Source: Pedobacter polysacchareus
GTDB lineage: Bacteria; Bacteroidota; Bacteroidia; Sphingobacteriales; Sphingobacteriaceae
NCBI RefSeq assembly: GCF_019802255.1
Contig: NZ_JAHYSS010000008.1
Coordinates: 124,001 to 188,000 of the forward strand
DNA: 64,000 bases
Direction of reading: 5' to 3'
The stretch's first letter is position 1. Every line of letters starts with the position of its first letter. Positions 53,952 through 63,115 of the stretch are shown piece by piece. A program made the position numbers and the translations under genes. The notes beneath the pieces are model-generated. The model was not told where the DNA came from. It did no database searches and saw only the letters and a program-made list of their open reading frames with translations.

Positions 53952-54152
53952 ATGTTCCTAATCGCTGTGGGTAGTGTTGAAATTGTATTAATACTATTAT
54001 TGCTCTCTATATTATGGGCATTAGGGCGTTATGCCAGAGATACTCGTATAGGCTTTGGTGGTGGTGTTTTGCTCGGGATTTTATTTACCCCAATCATCGC
54101 TTTTCTTATTTTATCTATTCTAAAGTCTCAAAGATCTGCAAGATTTGAATGA
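53952..54152 (+). CDS. Small membrane protein
   Basis: 66 residues from ATG 53952 (a TTG at 53907 is possible). It has two hydrophobic helices (VEIVLILLLLSILWALG and GGVLLGILFTPIIAFLIL) joined by a basic GRYARDTRIGF loop, a pattern often seen in short Bacteroidota proteins of unknown role. It lies between the DUF2931-like protein and the carboxylesterase. Confidence 0.6.
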   Translation: MFLIAVGSVEIVLILLLLSILWALGRYARDTRIGFGGGVLLGILFTPIIAFLILSILKSQRSARFE

Positions 54153-54187
54153 TGTTTAGTTTTTAGCTCAACCGGATAAAATTAGCC

Positions 54188-55720
54188 ATGAAGCAGCATT
54201 TCAACTTTTTTACCATTGTATTTCACCTTGCATTATGCAGTTGTTTGTGTTTTTCCATAGCGGGATTTTGTCAGAATAAACTCATCGTTAAAACAAAAAG
54301 TGGCTATGTAAGAGGACGCTTAGAAGACCGGTCACTGGTATTTAAAGGGCTGCCTTACGCTGCAGCACCTGTTGGACCTTTACGCTTTAAACCTCCGCAG
54401 GCAGCGAAAGCCTGGAAGGATACTTTAAAATGCCTGGAATTCGGTCCGATGGCAGCACAATATGGAAATGCTGTTTCCCCGCTAAAAGGCGATGAAGATT
54501 GCCTTCGATTGAATATCTATAAACCCGACATTACTACAAAAAAGAAGCTGCCGGTAGTGGTTTGGATCCATGGGGGGGCGATGACAGGCGGTTCTGGTAT
54601 GTACCAAAACGGTCATGGCTTTTCGGATAGAGACAGTATCATTACCATCACCATTAACTACAGACTCGGGGTATTTGGCTTTCTATACCTAGGCGATATT
54701 GACCCGAAACTAAAAACCTCGGGTAATAATGGCTTGCAGGATTGTATCATGGCACTTCAATGGATCAATAAAAATATCTCTGCATTTGGTGGTGATATTT
54801 CCCGTATTACCGTAATGGGGGAGTCTGCCGGTGCAAAATTAGCCAGCACACTTTTGGTATCTCCTATGGCTAAAGGTAAATTCCAGCAGCTGATCCTGGA
54901 AAGCGGAAGTGTGCAATGCATCCGCGATTCTGTGACCGCTAAAGAAATCCGGAAAAGATTAATGACTATCTTAAATATAGAGAATCCGGCTCAATTATTA
55001 AACTTGCCTGCTGAAGTGTTGATTAAAGCACAGGCGTTAGTTTGCAATGGCGCTGCGGGCACAAATTATTTTGGTCCTGTTGAAGATGGTATTGTCATTA
55101 AAGGTGATCCATACGAAGTCATCAGCCAGCAGTCAGATCAGCAGGTCAAATTACTGATAGGGACGAATAAAGAAGAGAGTGTGATGTTTATGGAGATGGA
55201 TAAGCGGCTTTACCATCCCGCTCCAGAAGTGTTAAATGCTTGGTATGGTAAAAACTATCCTTTAGTGCTGACTGCTTATCAAGATGCAATTAAAGCGGGC
55301 CCGGCCGACTCTATAACGATTCACATCCTAACTCAATACATGTACCAGATGCATTCTTACCGCCTGGCAGAGGCGCTGGCTAAAGCGGACAGGGAAGTCT
55401 GGATGTATCGTTTTGATTATGATCAGGATGGTTCGCCAGCCTCACATGCTAAGGAATTGTCTTTTATCTGGTCTTTAGCTGCTGATAAACCTGATAAAGG
55501 TTTGGATGACCGTCAAAAACTAACTTACCAGATGCACAGCGCCTGGGTGAAGTTTATAAAATCGGGGTCTCCAGGCCGGGTTAACGGGCATGACTGGTTC
55601 CCTTATCAATTCAATCATAAAAATGTGATGCTGTTTGATGCTATCTCTAGGCCAGTTCTATTTGAAACTATTTTTAACGACGAGAATTATCCAAGTGCTG
55701 GATTTATACTTGATAACTGA
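54188..55720 (+). CDS. Type-B carboxylesterase
   Basis: 510 residues. Signal peptide (to about AGFCQ). The blocks VFKGLPYAAAPVGPLRFKPPQ, EDCLRLNIYKP, the oxyanion hole WIHGGAMTGGS, NYRLGVFGFL and the nucleophile Ser213 in MGESAGAK mark the family; a SHAKELSFIW segment near residue 420 contains the usual His region. It hydrolyses carboxylic esters outside the cytoplasm. The RidA-family gene follows 29 bp later and may be in the same transcript. Confidence 0.93.
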   Translation: MKQHFNFFTIVFHLALCSCLCFSIAGFCQNKLIVKTKSGYVRGRLEDRSLVFKGLPYAAAPVGPLRFKPPQAAKAWKDTLKCLEFGPMAAQYGNAVSPLKGDEDCLRLNIYKPDITTKKKLPVVVWIHGGAMTGGSGMYQNGHGFSDRDSIITITINYRLGVFGFLYLGDIDPKLKTSGNNGLQDCIMALQWINKNISAFGGDISRITVMGESAGAKLASTLLVSPMAKGKFQQLILESGSVQCIRDSVTAKEIRKRLMTILNIENPAQLLNLPAEVLIKAQALVCNGAAGTNYFGPVEDGIVIKGDPYEVISQQSDQQVKLLIGTNKEESVMFMEMDKRLYHPAPEVLNAWYGKNYPLVLTAYQDAIKAGPADSITIHILTQYMYQMHSYRLAEALAKADREVWMYRFDYDQDGSPASHAKELSFIWSLAADKPDKGLDDRQKLTYQMHSAWVKFIKSGSPGRVNGHDWFPYQFNHKNVMLFDAISRPVLFETIFNDENYPSAGFILDN

Positions 55721-55749
55721 TTTCTAAACTCAAATTTTAACAACCTGTT

Positions 55750-56184
55750 ATGAAACACCTTATCTTATTCGCTTTACTCCTCATTTCTTTTCATAGTTTT
55801 TCACAAGAGAAAAGTATTAAAAAAGAAAAATGGCATTGGAACAACGCCTCAAAACAAGATACTGTTGCGGGCTATGCACAGGTTTTAAAAGTTGACAATA
55901 TCCTTTACATTTCTGGCGCTGTCACAAATGACATCAGCCCTGAAGGCATTACCTCTGTTTATAATGCTTTAAAAGCTTCACTATCCAGTTACGGTGCCAC
56001 CTTTGAAAATGTGGTCAAAGAAAATTTGTATACAACAGATATTGAGGCGATGAAAAAGTATAATTATGCACGTAAGAAATTTTATAACAGGGACTTTCCA
56101 GCAGCTACATGGGTGCAAGTAGTGCGGCTATATATGCCGGAATCTAAGTTAGAGGTTGAATTGATTGCTCATTTGCCTAAATAA
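55750..56184 (+). CDS. RidA-family protein with signal peptide
   Basis: 144 residues. A signal peptide (ALLLISFHSFSQ) precedes a RidA/YjgF fold: ILYISGAVTNDI, YNALKASLSSYGATFENVVKENLYTTDIEAM and FPAATWVQVVRLYMPESKLEVELIAHL. Classical RidA hydrolyses reactive enamine/imine intermediates in the cytoplasm and needs an Arg in the pocket (about Arg105), but here the region reads TWVQVVRL; whether that Arg is equivalent needs alignment. Export makes an ordinary RidA role doubtful. Confidence 0.85.
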   Translation: MKHLILFALLLISFHSFSQEKSIKKEKWHWNNASKQDTVAGYAQVLKVDNILYISGAVTNDISPEGITSVYNALKASLSSYGATFENVVKENLYTTDIEAMKKYNYARKKFYNRDFPAATWVQVVRLYMPESKLEVELIAHLPK

Positions 56185-56202
56185 CTTGCGAATAGGCTTC
56201 AG

Positions 56203-56218
56203 CTATTTTACAAAATAG
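56203..56218. promoter_or_regulatory. CTATTTT-AC-AAAATAG dyad
   Basis: A perfect 7-bp inverted repeat with a 2-nt centre lies between the RidA-type gene and the AraC gene, 19 bp after the stop. Possible operator for the downstream regulator, or a weak terminator; no T-run follows. Confidence 0.45.
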
Positions 56219-56286
56219 AATCCTATCTTCGGAAATAAATGAGGATCAATCCAGGTTTCTATTGTTTGTGCTGTTAATTTCAGACT

Positions 56287-57177
56287 GTGACTAAAATAAA
56301 AAGAATCACCCCAACAGATTTCAGGGGACAGTTTATGTCGGAGATGTCAACTGATTTTGCGGTTTTGAAGACGGCTATTCAGATCCATGATATCGCAAAA
56401 ACATCTAGTTTCATTAAAGTGCCCACGCCTTTGCACAGGCCGGAATACAATTTCATCGTTCACATTACCAGGGGTAGTGCAAAACAGCAAGTAGATGCAA
56501 ACTTAGTCTCCATCAAAGAGCATGAAATCTTATTTGTCAGGCAAGGCAATGTAACTTCATTAAAAGAGGTGAGTCCGGATGCCGCTGGGCATATCATTTT
56601 ATTCGAAGATCAGACATTGAATCAACTCTTATCAAAACAGGAACTCATAAAGCTCTTTTCTGCTAACATCGTCATTCATTTACAGAAGGAGAGTAGTGCC
56701 TGGTTATCCGCTCTATTTGAACTTTTGAATACCGAGATTTATTACCCAAATCCAAACCTTGGAATCTGTTATTCACTGCTGCAGGCGGGTTTACAGAAAA
56801 TTTTTAGCTCAAGTAAAGAACTCAGTAAAAGTATAAGCCGGAGTGCCGAAATTACTTTTAGTTTTAAGGAACTGGTTTATAAAAATTATACACAGCATAA
56901 GTCGATCTCATTCTATGCCTCAGCGCTATCTGTTTCAGAAAACTATCTCCATAGGTGTATCAAGGAAACTATCGGAGAGCGTCCAAAGGAATGGATCAAT
57001 AAAGTGAGTATCCTACAAAGTCAGTTGCTTTTACAAGATATGACTAAGAGCATCTCAGAAATAGCTTTTGAACTCAATTATGGGGATCCCAGTTATTTTG
57101 GAAGGCTCTTTAAAAATATAACAGGCGTAACTCCTTCGGAGTACCGAATTGCCTTTATGCAGGATTTGTCCGAGTAA
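56287..57177 (+). CDS. AraC-family transcriptional regulator
   Basis: 296 residues from a GTG; an internal ATG at 56335 would cut off 16 residues of an otherwise regular N-terminus. A cupin-like domain (YNFIVHITRGSAKQQVDANLVSIKEHEILFVRQG) is followed by the double helix-turn-helix SISFYASALSVSENYLHRCIKETIGERPKEWI and KSISEIAFELNYGDPSYFGRLFKNITGVTPSEYR. It leads a run with a DUF6268-type protein, a membrane protein and an NmrA-type reductase. Confidence 0.9.
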   Translation: MTKIKRITPTDFRGQFMSEMSTDFAVLKTAIQIHDIAKTSSFIKVPTPLHRPEYNFIVHITRGSAKQQVDANLVSIKEHEILFVRQGNVTSLKEVSPDAAGHIILFEDQTLNQLLSKQELIKLFSANIVIHLQKESSAWLSALFELLNTEIYYPNPNLGICYSLLQAGLQKIFSSSKELSKSISRSAEITFSFKELVYKNYTQHKSISFYASALSVSENYLHRCIKETIGERPKEWINKVSILQSQLLLQDMTKSISEIAFELNYGDPSYFGRLFKNITGVTPSEYRIAFMQDLSE

Positions 57178-57243
57178 AGAGTGGTTTAGTTTTAAAGCAA
57201 TTCTTGTTTTCAGTCCACCTTTGTGTCCTTAAACTCAAAGAAA

Positions 57244-58245
57244 ATGAAAACGTTAATTGCTATTAGAAATTCGGGTATCAGGAGTAATCTCCAAACCAAA
57301 GGTTATTGTAGGCATAAGGGACTGACCAAATGGTCAGGTCTTTATATCGCCATTTTAATTCTCCTTTATTCAAGTAAAAGTTACAGCCAGATTATTCAGG
57401 ATGTAGGTGGTGCTGCTGTCACTGTTCATGCTAAAACTAGCTTTAAAGATCTACCCTTGGAAAGTGCTCTTTCAGGCAATAAGTTTCAATTGAATACTTA
57501 TGACGCCTGGCTGCCTATTCTCCCTTTTAAAGTTGGTAGGACGAGCATTTTCAGTAATCTGAATTATCGCTTGATGGATTTCAATTATGAGAATAACAGT
57601 ATAGATGATCCAAATCAGGTGGAGAGAATTCAGGAGATAAAATCGGTAATTATTATTAGACATCCTATTTCGAGTAAATGGTCTGTTTTGGGAATAGTGA
57701 TGCCAACGCTGGCTGCAGACTTTAAAAAGCCAGTTTCCTTTAATGATTTGATCCTGGACGGAATACTCGGCTTATCTAAAAAGTTCGGTGCAGAATCGAA
57801 TCTCGAAATTGGGTTTGGCGTTCATGTCCTGCATTCTTTCGGAGAGACTTTGATCACCCCTGGGATTTCAATTGATTATCGAAGTACCAACAATAAATGG
57901 TTAGCGCAGTTTTATTGGCCGAGATTGAATGTACTTTATAATGTGAGCGAAAATACCCAGGTTGGATTGGCTGGTTCAATAGACTGGACCCGTTTTAATC
58001 TGAAAAATTATAGTGGTTCTAATGGTAAAGAAGTCGATTATGCTCAGTTTTCCAGCATTCATGGCGGCTTGCAGGTCAATCAACGATTGATAGGTGCGAT
58101 CTGGATTCAGGGACAGGCAGGAATGGGACTGTTGAATAGTTATGAATGGTTTGATGTGAAACAAAAAACGGTGAATGATTTTTCTATTTCGAATATGACT
58201 TATGGAAAAGCGGCACTGACTTATCGTTTGGGCAGGAGGAAATAG
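57244..58245 (+). CDS. DUF6268-like outer-membrane beta-barrel protein
   Basis: 333 residues from ATG 57244. A signal-like segment (LYIAILILLYSSKSYSQ, around residue 40) follows an unusually long basic N-terminus. The rest is alternating strands typical of Bacteroidota outer-membrane barrels: LPFKVGRTSIFSNLNYRLMDF, WSVLGIVMPTLAADF, LEIGFGVHVLHSFGETLITPGIS, ending in YGKAALTYRLGRRK. Function unknown. It probably belongs to a transcript with the two genes that follow. Confidence 0.65.
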   Translation: MKTLIAIRNSGIRSNLQTKGYCRHKGLTKWSGLYIAILILLYSSKSYSQIIQDVGGAAVTVHAKTSFKDLPLESALSGNKFQLNTYDAWLPILPFKVGRTSIFSNLNYRLMDFNYENNSIDDPNQVERIQEIKSVIIIRHPISSKWSVLGIVMPTLAADFKKPVSFNDLILDGILGLSKKFGAESNLEIGFGVHVLHSFGETLITPGISIDYRSTNNKWLAQFYWPRLNVLYNVSENTQVGLAGSIDWTRFNLKNYSGSNGKEVDYAQFSSIHGGLQVNQRLIGAIWIQGQAGMGLLNSYEWFDVKQKTVNDFSISNMTYGKAALTYRLGRRK

Positions 58246-58256
58246 ATTAAAGTCTT

Positions 58257-58649
58257 ATGAAAAACAGAAATGATCATCCTTCAACGTTTAACCTGCGTTC
58301 TTTAATCCTTGCAGCTGTGCCAGCTTATGTATTTCCAGCCCTAATGTCATTTACATCTGGGTTTTTTCTTCAAAAAAATGAGCTGATGTCGGCCAGTTAT
58401 ACCAGTATAGGTTTGTCTTCCTTATTGTCAACAGTAGTTAGTTTTATGATACTCTGGCAATTTGAGTTCAGACAAATTTTAGCTCAAAACAAGTTGTTGA
58501 GGTCTGTCCTCATTGTCATGTTGATGATTAGTCTGGGGATGGCATGCTCCACATTATTGAACCTTCAATCAGAACGTTTTAATATCACATTTTCCGCCTT
58601 TTTAGGCGCAGCAATATTAACTATCCGTCAGCAAATAAAAAAATCATAA
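58257..58649 (+). CDS. Small integral membrane protein
   Basis: 130 residues with about four membrane segments (LILAAVPAYVFPALMSFTSGFFL, YTSIGLSSLLSTVVSFMIL, LLRSVLIVMLMISLGMACSTLL, FNITFSAFLGAAILTI). No family recognised. It is 11 bp after the DUF6268-type gene and 2 bp before the NmrA-type gene, so it is co-transcribed. Confidence 0.75.
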   Translation: MKNRNDHPSTFNLRSLILAAVPAYVFPALMSFTSGFFLQKNELMSASYTSIGLSSLLSTVVSFMILWQFEFRQILAQNKLLRSVLIVMLMISLGMACSTLLNLQSERFNITFSAFLGAAILTIRQQIKKS

Positions 58650-58651
58650 AG

Positions 58652-59566
58652 ATGAATAAGATTAAACCAACTATAGTTGTTTTTGGATGCACTGGTACGG
58701 TTGGTGCCGAGGTAATGCGCCAACTGAGTTTTGCTGATTGTAGGGCAAGAGGAGTACTTAGGAACCCTGAGCGTCCGTATCCGGTACAGATCGATAAAGG
58801 TAAATCGAATGTCACTTATTTAAGTGCAGACTTAAATTCGGCCCTGGAGCTGAAAAAAGCGTGTTTTGGAGGAGACGCATTGTTTCTTTTAACGGCAACT
58901 TCTCCTGATCAGGTGGCGCATGAAATCAATATTATAGATGCTGCCAGACAAAGCGGTATTAGACGGATCGTCAAGTTGTCTGCTCCGATGGTTCAGTTGC
59001 CAGCGAAGGTCGAGGTGAGTGAATGGCATCGTAAAATAGACGACTATCTTTCAGGAAATATAGCGGATTATTGTTGCCTGAGACCTCATTCCTTTATGCA
59101 GAATTGGGAGCGAAATACTTTTACCATCCGGTATTTTGGCAAGATATATGGAGCTTTAGGGAATGCTCCCCGAAATTATATTGACTGTCGGGATGTAGCA
59201 AGCGTAGCCGTAAAATATTTATTGGCAATTGACGAATTAAAAGATCGGTCGCTTGTTTTAGCGGGGCCTGAGGCCATTACGAATATGGAAATGGCAGCGA
59301 AGTTATCACGAATAACAGGGCGTGAAATTGAATATCTGGACATTAAGTCTGAAGAGTTGTTTAGTCAATTCGTCAACAAAGCGAAATTACCAGAATGGCT
59401 GGCCACTCATCTTGTCGAACTGGATGATTTGGCAACTAGAGTTCCCGAACCGGAGCAGGATACGATAACAAACTTAATTCTAAGAAGACCAGTTATCATG
59501 GAGGAATACTTGCAGGAAAACAGGCATCTTTTTACAAGAAAGCCGCTTTGGAGGATGCTGTTCTAA
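58652..59566 (+). CDS. NmrA-like NAD(P)-binding oxidoreductase
   Basis: 304 residues. The Rossmann motif is GCTGTVG (12-18). Further NmrA-type blocks are LTATSPDQVAHEINIIDAARQSGIRRIVKLSAP, LRPHSFMQNWE and YIDCRDVASVAVKYLL, the atypical SDR pattern. Members act as redox sensors or reduce quinones and aromatic substrates. The gene closes the AraC/DUF6268/membrane-protein unit, so the AraC factor may control it. Confidence 0.88.
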   Translation: MNKIKPTIVVFGCTGTVGAEVMRQLSFADCRARGVLRNPERPYPVQIDKGKSNVTYLSADLNSALELKKACFGGDALFLLTATSPDQVAHEINIIDAARQSGIRRIVKLSAPMVQLPAKVEVSEWHRKIDDYLSGNIADYCCLRPHSFMQNWERNTFTIRYFGKIYGALGNAPRNYIDCRDVASVAVKYLLAIDELKDRSLVLAGPEAITNMEMAAKLSRITGREIEYLDIKSEELFSQFVNKAKLPEWLATHLVELDDLATRVPEPEQDTITNLILRRPVIMEEYLQENRHLFTRKPLWRMLF

Positions 59567-59762
59567 TTTGTCTTTAGCATAAGCGGTTGTTTATCTTATA
59601 GTATATATTAGGAAGGAAATATCTGGCTTCCTGAGGAATTTAAATGATTGCAGTTCATAAAATTTGGGCATTGATTGACATTCTTTATGTTTTTTGTCAG
59701 TTGAAGTTAATTTTTTTCTTATTTTAGTTAACAACACCTAATATTCTAACCAAAGCTAATGT

Positions 59763-60956
59763 ATGGGCCGGAGACGCTACTTTCTGATTTTTTGTATTCT
59801 GGCAATTTTTGTATTTGCAGCTGTGCAATGCACACAGGTAGAAAGTAAAAGTAACGATAGTAGGGGGCCGGCCTATGCGGGAAGTGCTACCTGTATCAGC
59901 TGTCATAAAGATCTGACAAAATCAGCGATCCACAATTCCCATTTTAATGCTTCAAAAATGCTGACTAAGCCTAATTCTGCTGATAGCCTGCATATCCCTG
60001 ATGGGGAGTTTATTTTCAATGAAAAAACTAAAATGTTGGTGAAAAACCGTGCGGATGGCCTTTATCAGACCGCTATGATCAATGGAGTTGATCGAAAAAC
60101 AGAACATACGGCTATGGTTTTTGGTGCAGGACACAAGGCATATACCTTCGCCTTTTGGTACGGCAATCAACTGATGCAAATGCCATTGAACTACCTGACT
60201 CAAGAACATCAATGGGTAAACAGTCCGGGTTTTCCTACGGAACAGATTTATTTCGGTAGAACAATTGATCTGCGTTGCTTAGAGTGCCATGGATCTTTCG
60301 CGGAGAAAAAGCCAATCCAGAGTACTGATTTTTCAGTTCAGGAAGAGTATGTTAAAAATTCCCTCATTGCTGGGATAGATTGTGAGCGCTGCCATGGTCC
60401 TGCGGCTCAGCATGTCAATTTTCATCAGGAAAACCCTGAGGCGAAAACGGCTAAGTTTATGGTGAATTATAAGAAATTAGCATTAACACAAAGGGTAGAT
60501 GCCTGCGGGATATGCCATTCAGGTGTGGGGCTTCAATCATTGAGCTCTATTTTTAGTTTTAAGCCTGGGGATACGTTAAAAACTTTACCAGAATATAGTG
60601 CCTATCGAGGTGAAGATCCAGATGTACACGGTAAACAAAAACAGTTGCTTGAAGCTAGTGTATGTTATAAGATTGGCAAGGCAGAATGTGTTACCTGTCA
60701 TGATATACATGATAACAATAAACCTAGTCTTGCAATTTATTCCGCTAAATGTATCAGCTGTCACCAGGATGTGAAGCATGATGCCTTGAAAGAGAAAAAT
60801 AAAGCGATTCTGGCAAATAACTGTATCGACTGTCACATGCCGATTAAAGAATCTCATGCTATCGCTTTTCAGGTGAGCAATAGCAAAGAAAAGATACCCT
60901 ATAAACTGCGTACGCATCGCATTGCGATTTATAAAGATTTGGTAAAGGGTAAATGA
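59763..60956 (+). CDS. Seven-heme c-type cytochrome
   Basis: 397 residues with seven CxxCH sites: CISCH (44-48), CLECH, CERCH, CGICH, CVTCH, CISCH and CIDCH. The N-terminus is a hydrophobic signal or anchor; Cys23 in VQC could be lipidated but Gln before it makes the lipobox weak. The pattern resembles the cytochrome c554/multiheme family, used in periplasmic electron transfer or reduction of nitrogen or sulfur compounds. No quinol oxidase or reductase partner is nearby, so its role is open. The 196 bp upstream are A+T-rich without a clear promoter. Confidence 0.9.
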   Translation: MGRRRYFLIFCILAIFVFAAVQCTQVESKSNDSRGPAYAGSATCISCHKDLTKSAIHNSHFNASKMLTKPNSADSLHIPDGEFIFNEKTKMLVKNRADGLYQTAMINGVDRKTEHTAMVFGAGHKAYTFAFWYGNQLMQMPLNYLTQEHQWVNSPGFPTEQIYFGRTIDLRCLECHGSFAEKKPIQSTDFSVQEEYVKNSLIAGIDCERCHGPAAQHVNFHQENPEAKTAKFMVNYKKLALTQRVDACGICHSGVGLQSLSSIFSFKPGDTLKTLPEYSAYRGEDPDVHGKQKQLLEASVCYKIGKAECVTCHDIHDNNKPSLAIYSAKCISCHQDVKHDALKEKNKAILANNCIDCHMPIKESHAIAFQVSNSKEKIPYKLRTHRIAIYKDLVKGK

Positions 60957-60997
60957 ACTCTATAAACTGATACAATCCCAGGATATAAAGTAAGTAA

Positions 60998-61017
60998 TCC
61001 CGATCTTCCGATCGGGA
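60998..61017. terminator. Hairpin between convergent cytochrome and HPF genes
   Basis: TCCCGATC and GATCGGGA form a perfect 8-bp stem with a TTCC loop. There is no T-run on either side, so it could be a weak terminator or a 3'-end stabiliser for both messages. Confidence 0.6.
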
Positions 61018-61024
61018 CTAGACC

Positions 61025-61339
61025 TTAGTGTGCTTTAAGTTTGCCGGCTATGGTTTCCAGCTTGCTTTTTAATTTGTTGATAGCGCCTTGAAGGGCTACA
61101 TCATAATTGTTTCCTAAACTGGAAACAGCAAAAGGTTCTCTGCCTGAAATTCTAGCCTCTAATAAACAACGTTTGTCATCTATACCTTCTTTACTTCCAT
61201 TTTCGTCTGATAAATGTACCTCCAGGCGGGTGATTAAATCATCGAATATGCCCAGGCCTTCATTGATTTGATTTTTAATTTTTTCTTCGTATTCCTGGTG
61301 TATTGTTAAGTTTTTGTCGGTATTCAATTGGATAGTCAT
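61025..61339 (-). CDS. HPF/RaiA-family ribosome-associated protein
   Basis: 104 residues. The beta-alpha-beta core reads MTIQLNTDKNLTI, a long charged helix (HQEYEEKIKNQINEGLGIF), ITRLEVHLSDENGSK and CLLEARISGREPFAVSSLGNNYDVALQGAINKLKSKLE, as in short hibernation-promoting factors. It lacks the long C-terminal dimerisation domain. The family binds the 30S subunit under stress; short versions in Bacteroidota are often stress-induced. Confidence 0.88.
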   Translation of the reverse strand: MTIQLNTDKNLTIHQEYEEKIKNQINEGLGIFDDLITRLEVHLSDENGSKEGIDDKRCLLEARISGREPFAVSSLGNNYDVALQGAINKLKSKLETIAGKLKAH

Positions 61340-61376
61340 AGTCTCTTAGTTAAAATGTTTCTACCTATTGAACAAT

Positions 61377-61389
61377 AAAACCAGGTTTT
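61377..61389. promoter_or_regulatory. AAAACC-A-GGTTTT dyad between HPF and AraC genes
   Basis: A perfect 6-bp inverted repeat with a 1-nt centre lies 38 bp upstream of the HPF start, on the shared divergent side. A further TTTTGG copy overlaps it. Possible operator; weak evidence. Confidence 0.35.
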
Positions 61390-61512
61390 GGTTTTAGGCC
61401 AATAAAATTCTTTCCCAGTAGATGAGCCTATCAGAAAGGTTAATTGAGCCGGAAAGTAAAATTTACCTTCAATATTTTCATTAGGTTTGCCTATATTGAT
61501 TGATACTTTGGC

Positions 61513-62352
61513 ATGGAAGAGTTAGAAAAATTAAGCACCATTCATTATTCGGGCATATTTTTATCCTGCTTTTCGGATTATAGCGAAAAGTGTATCCATG
61601 CGACCCCAGATCACGTTTTATTGTATTTGTATTCAGGTGAACAGGTGATCGAAGATAGGGGCAGGAAGATCACGATAAAAGCTGGGCAATGTGTTTTTAT
61701 CAGAAGGGACCATCGTCTGCTGATGTATAAAAACAGTAAAGGCGAGCAATTATATAAGGGTATCTCTCTTACATTCAAACGTAAAGTATTGCGTGAATTC
61801 TATAGCAGGTTAAACAAAGCCGATATCCCTAAAAACATAGCTATTCCTGACGAGCATGTTTTTAAGATCGAATCTCGGCCTGACATCACTAGCCTGTTTC
61901 AATCATTGATGCCTTATTTCGATGAGCAGGTAAAGCCTACGGATGGGGTGTGCCATTTAAAACTTCTGGAAGGAATTTATGCGGTTCTAAACAACAACCC
62001 GATTTTCTATCCGGTATTGTTCGATTTTGCTGAGCCCTGGAAAATGGATATACTGGAGTTCCTCAATGAAAATTATATGGATGAGCTTTCAATGGAGGAG
62101 ATTGCAGCCTATACCGGACGTAGCCTGGCTACATTTAAGAGAGATTTTAAGAAGATCAGTAACCTCAGCCCGCAAAAATGGTTGATTAAAAAACGTTTGG
62201 AAGCTGCTTATGTCATGCTGAAAGAAGAAGAGAAAAAAGTGCAAGAGGTGTATATCAAGGTTGGTTTTAAAAACCCTTCCCATTTCTCCACCGCGTTTAA
62301 AAGGGAATACGGATTTCCTCCTACGGAAATGCAAAATATAAACAAAAACTGA
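61513..62352 (+). CDS. AraC-family transcriptional regulator
   Basis: 279 residues. N-terminal cupin-like part (VLLYLYSGEQVIEDRGRKITIKAGQCVFIRRDHRL) of the ExsA/AraC_binding type. The double helix-turn-helix is SMEEIAAYTGRSLATFKRDFKKISNLSPQKWL and KVQEVYIKVGFKNPSHFSTAFKREYGFPPTEM. It precedes a sugar acetyltransferase on the same strand, separated by 68 bp. Confidence 0.92.
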   Translation: MEELEKLSTIHYSGIFLSCFSDYSEKCIHATPDHVLLYLYSGEQVIEDRGRKITIKAGQCVFIRRDHRLLMYKNSKGEQLYKGISLTFKRKVLREFYSRLNKADIPKNIAIPDEHVFKIESRPDITSLFQSLMPYFDEQVKPTDGVCHLKLLEGIYAVLNNNPIFYPVLFDFAEPWKMDILEFLNENYMDELSMEEIAAYTGRSLATFKRDFKKISNLSPQKWLIKKRLEAAYVMLKEEEKKVQEVYIKVGFKNPSHFSTAFKREYGFPPTEMQNINKN

Positions 62353-62420
62353 GCTGCTCAGTAAAGTAAATTGAGCCTCACAGCAACATCGAAGCGAGGC
62401 TTTCTCATTAATTTTGTTTT

Positions 62421-63017
62421 ATGGAAAATGCGAAAGAAGAAATTGTAATGGAAGATAGGCCATCAGATATATTTGATAGGTTGAGGGCGGGGGGGCCTAT
62501 AAGGCTAAACGACCCAGAGTATTTTAAGATCAGTGAGGTGGTTAACAAAACGATAATACTATCTCAACAACTGAATAATTCTACTGATACCCACCAGATA
62601 CGCCAATGTTTAAGTAAAATCCTCGGTTCAGATGTAGAGGAGAGTACCACCGTTTTTATCCCTTTTTATACCAACTTCGGCAGGTTTACCAAAATAGGAA
62701 AGAACGTTTTTATCAATCATGCCTGCTCATTCCTTGATATGGGCGGTATCACGATTGAAGACGAGGTGCTGATCGGTCCGAGAGTGAATCTGGTTACAGA
62801 GCATCATCCTTTGGAACCAACCGATAGGCGGGCATTGGTCACAAAGCCAATTCTTATCAAAAGAAACGCATGGATTGGTGCTGGGGCTACGATATTGCCT
62901 GGGGTAACCATCGGCGAAAATTCGGTTGTTGCCGCAGGGGCTGTAGTTTCAAAAGACGTTCCTGACCATGTAGTTGTGGCTGGGATTCCTGCAAAAATCA
63001 TCAAATCAATTCCCTAG
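62421..63017 (+). CDS. Maltose/galactoside O-acetyltransferase-like enzyme
   Basis: 198 residues. The left-handed parallel beta-helix hexapeptide repeats run from about residue 75 (FTKIGKNVFINHACSFLDMGGITIEDEVLIGPRVNLVTEHH) to VPDHVVVAGIPAKIIKSIP. The catalytic His lies in the NHACSF segment. Members transfer acetyl from acetyl-CoA to sugars in the cytoplasm. It is flanked by AraC regulators on both sides, either of which may control it. The N-terminal 60 residues form the helical domain of the family. Confidence 0.92.
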   Translation: MENAKEEIVMEDRPSDIFDRLRAGGPIRLNDPEYFKISEVVNKTIILSQQLNNSTDTHQIRQCLSKILGSDVEESTTVFIPFYTNFGRFTKIGKNVFINHACSFLDMGGITIEDEVLIGPRVNLVTEHHPLEPTDRRALVTKPILIKRNAWIGAGATILPGVTIGENSVVAAGAVVSKDVPDHVVVAGIPAKIIKSIP

Positions 63018-63115
63018 GTAGTTCAGAGAAATCCACAACGTTTAAGAACATATACAAGATGAGTGTTCCTCTTGTATCAAACTTTTTGTTTTGATTTTTG
63101 TACTTTTATAACTTT

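Noticed and set aside
59640..59762. FNR/CRP-like site upstream of the cytochrome gene (TTGATTGACATTC)
   Set aside because: The second half does not pair with the first, so there is no real palindrome.
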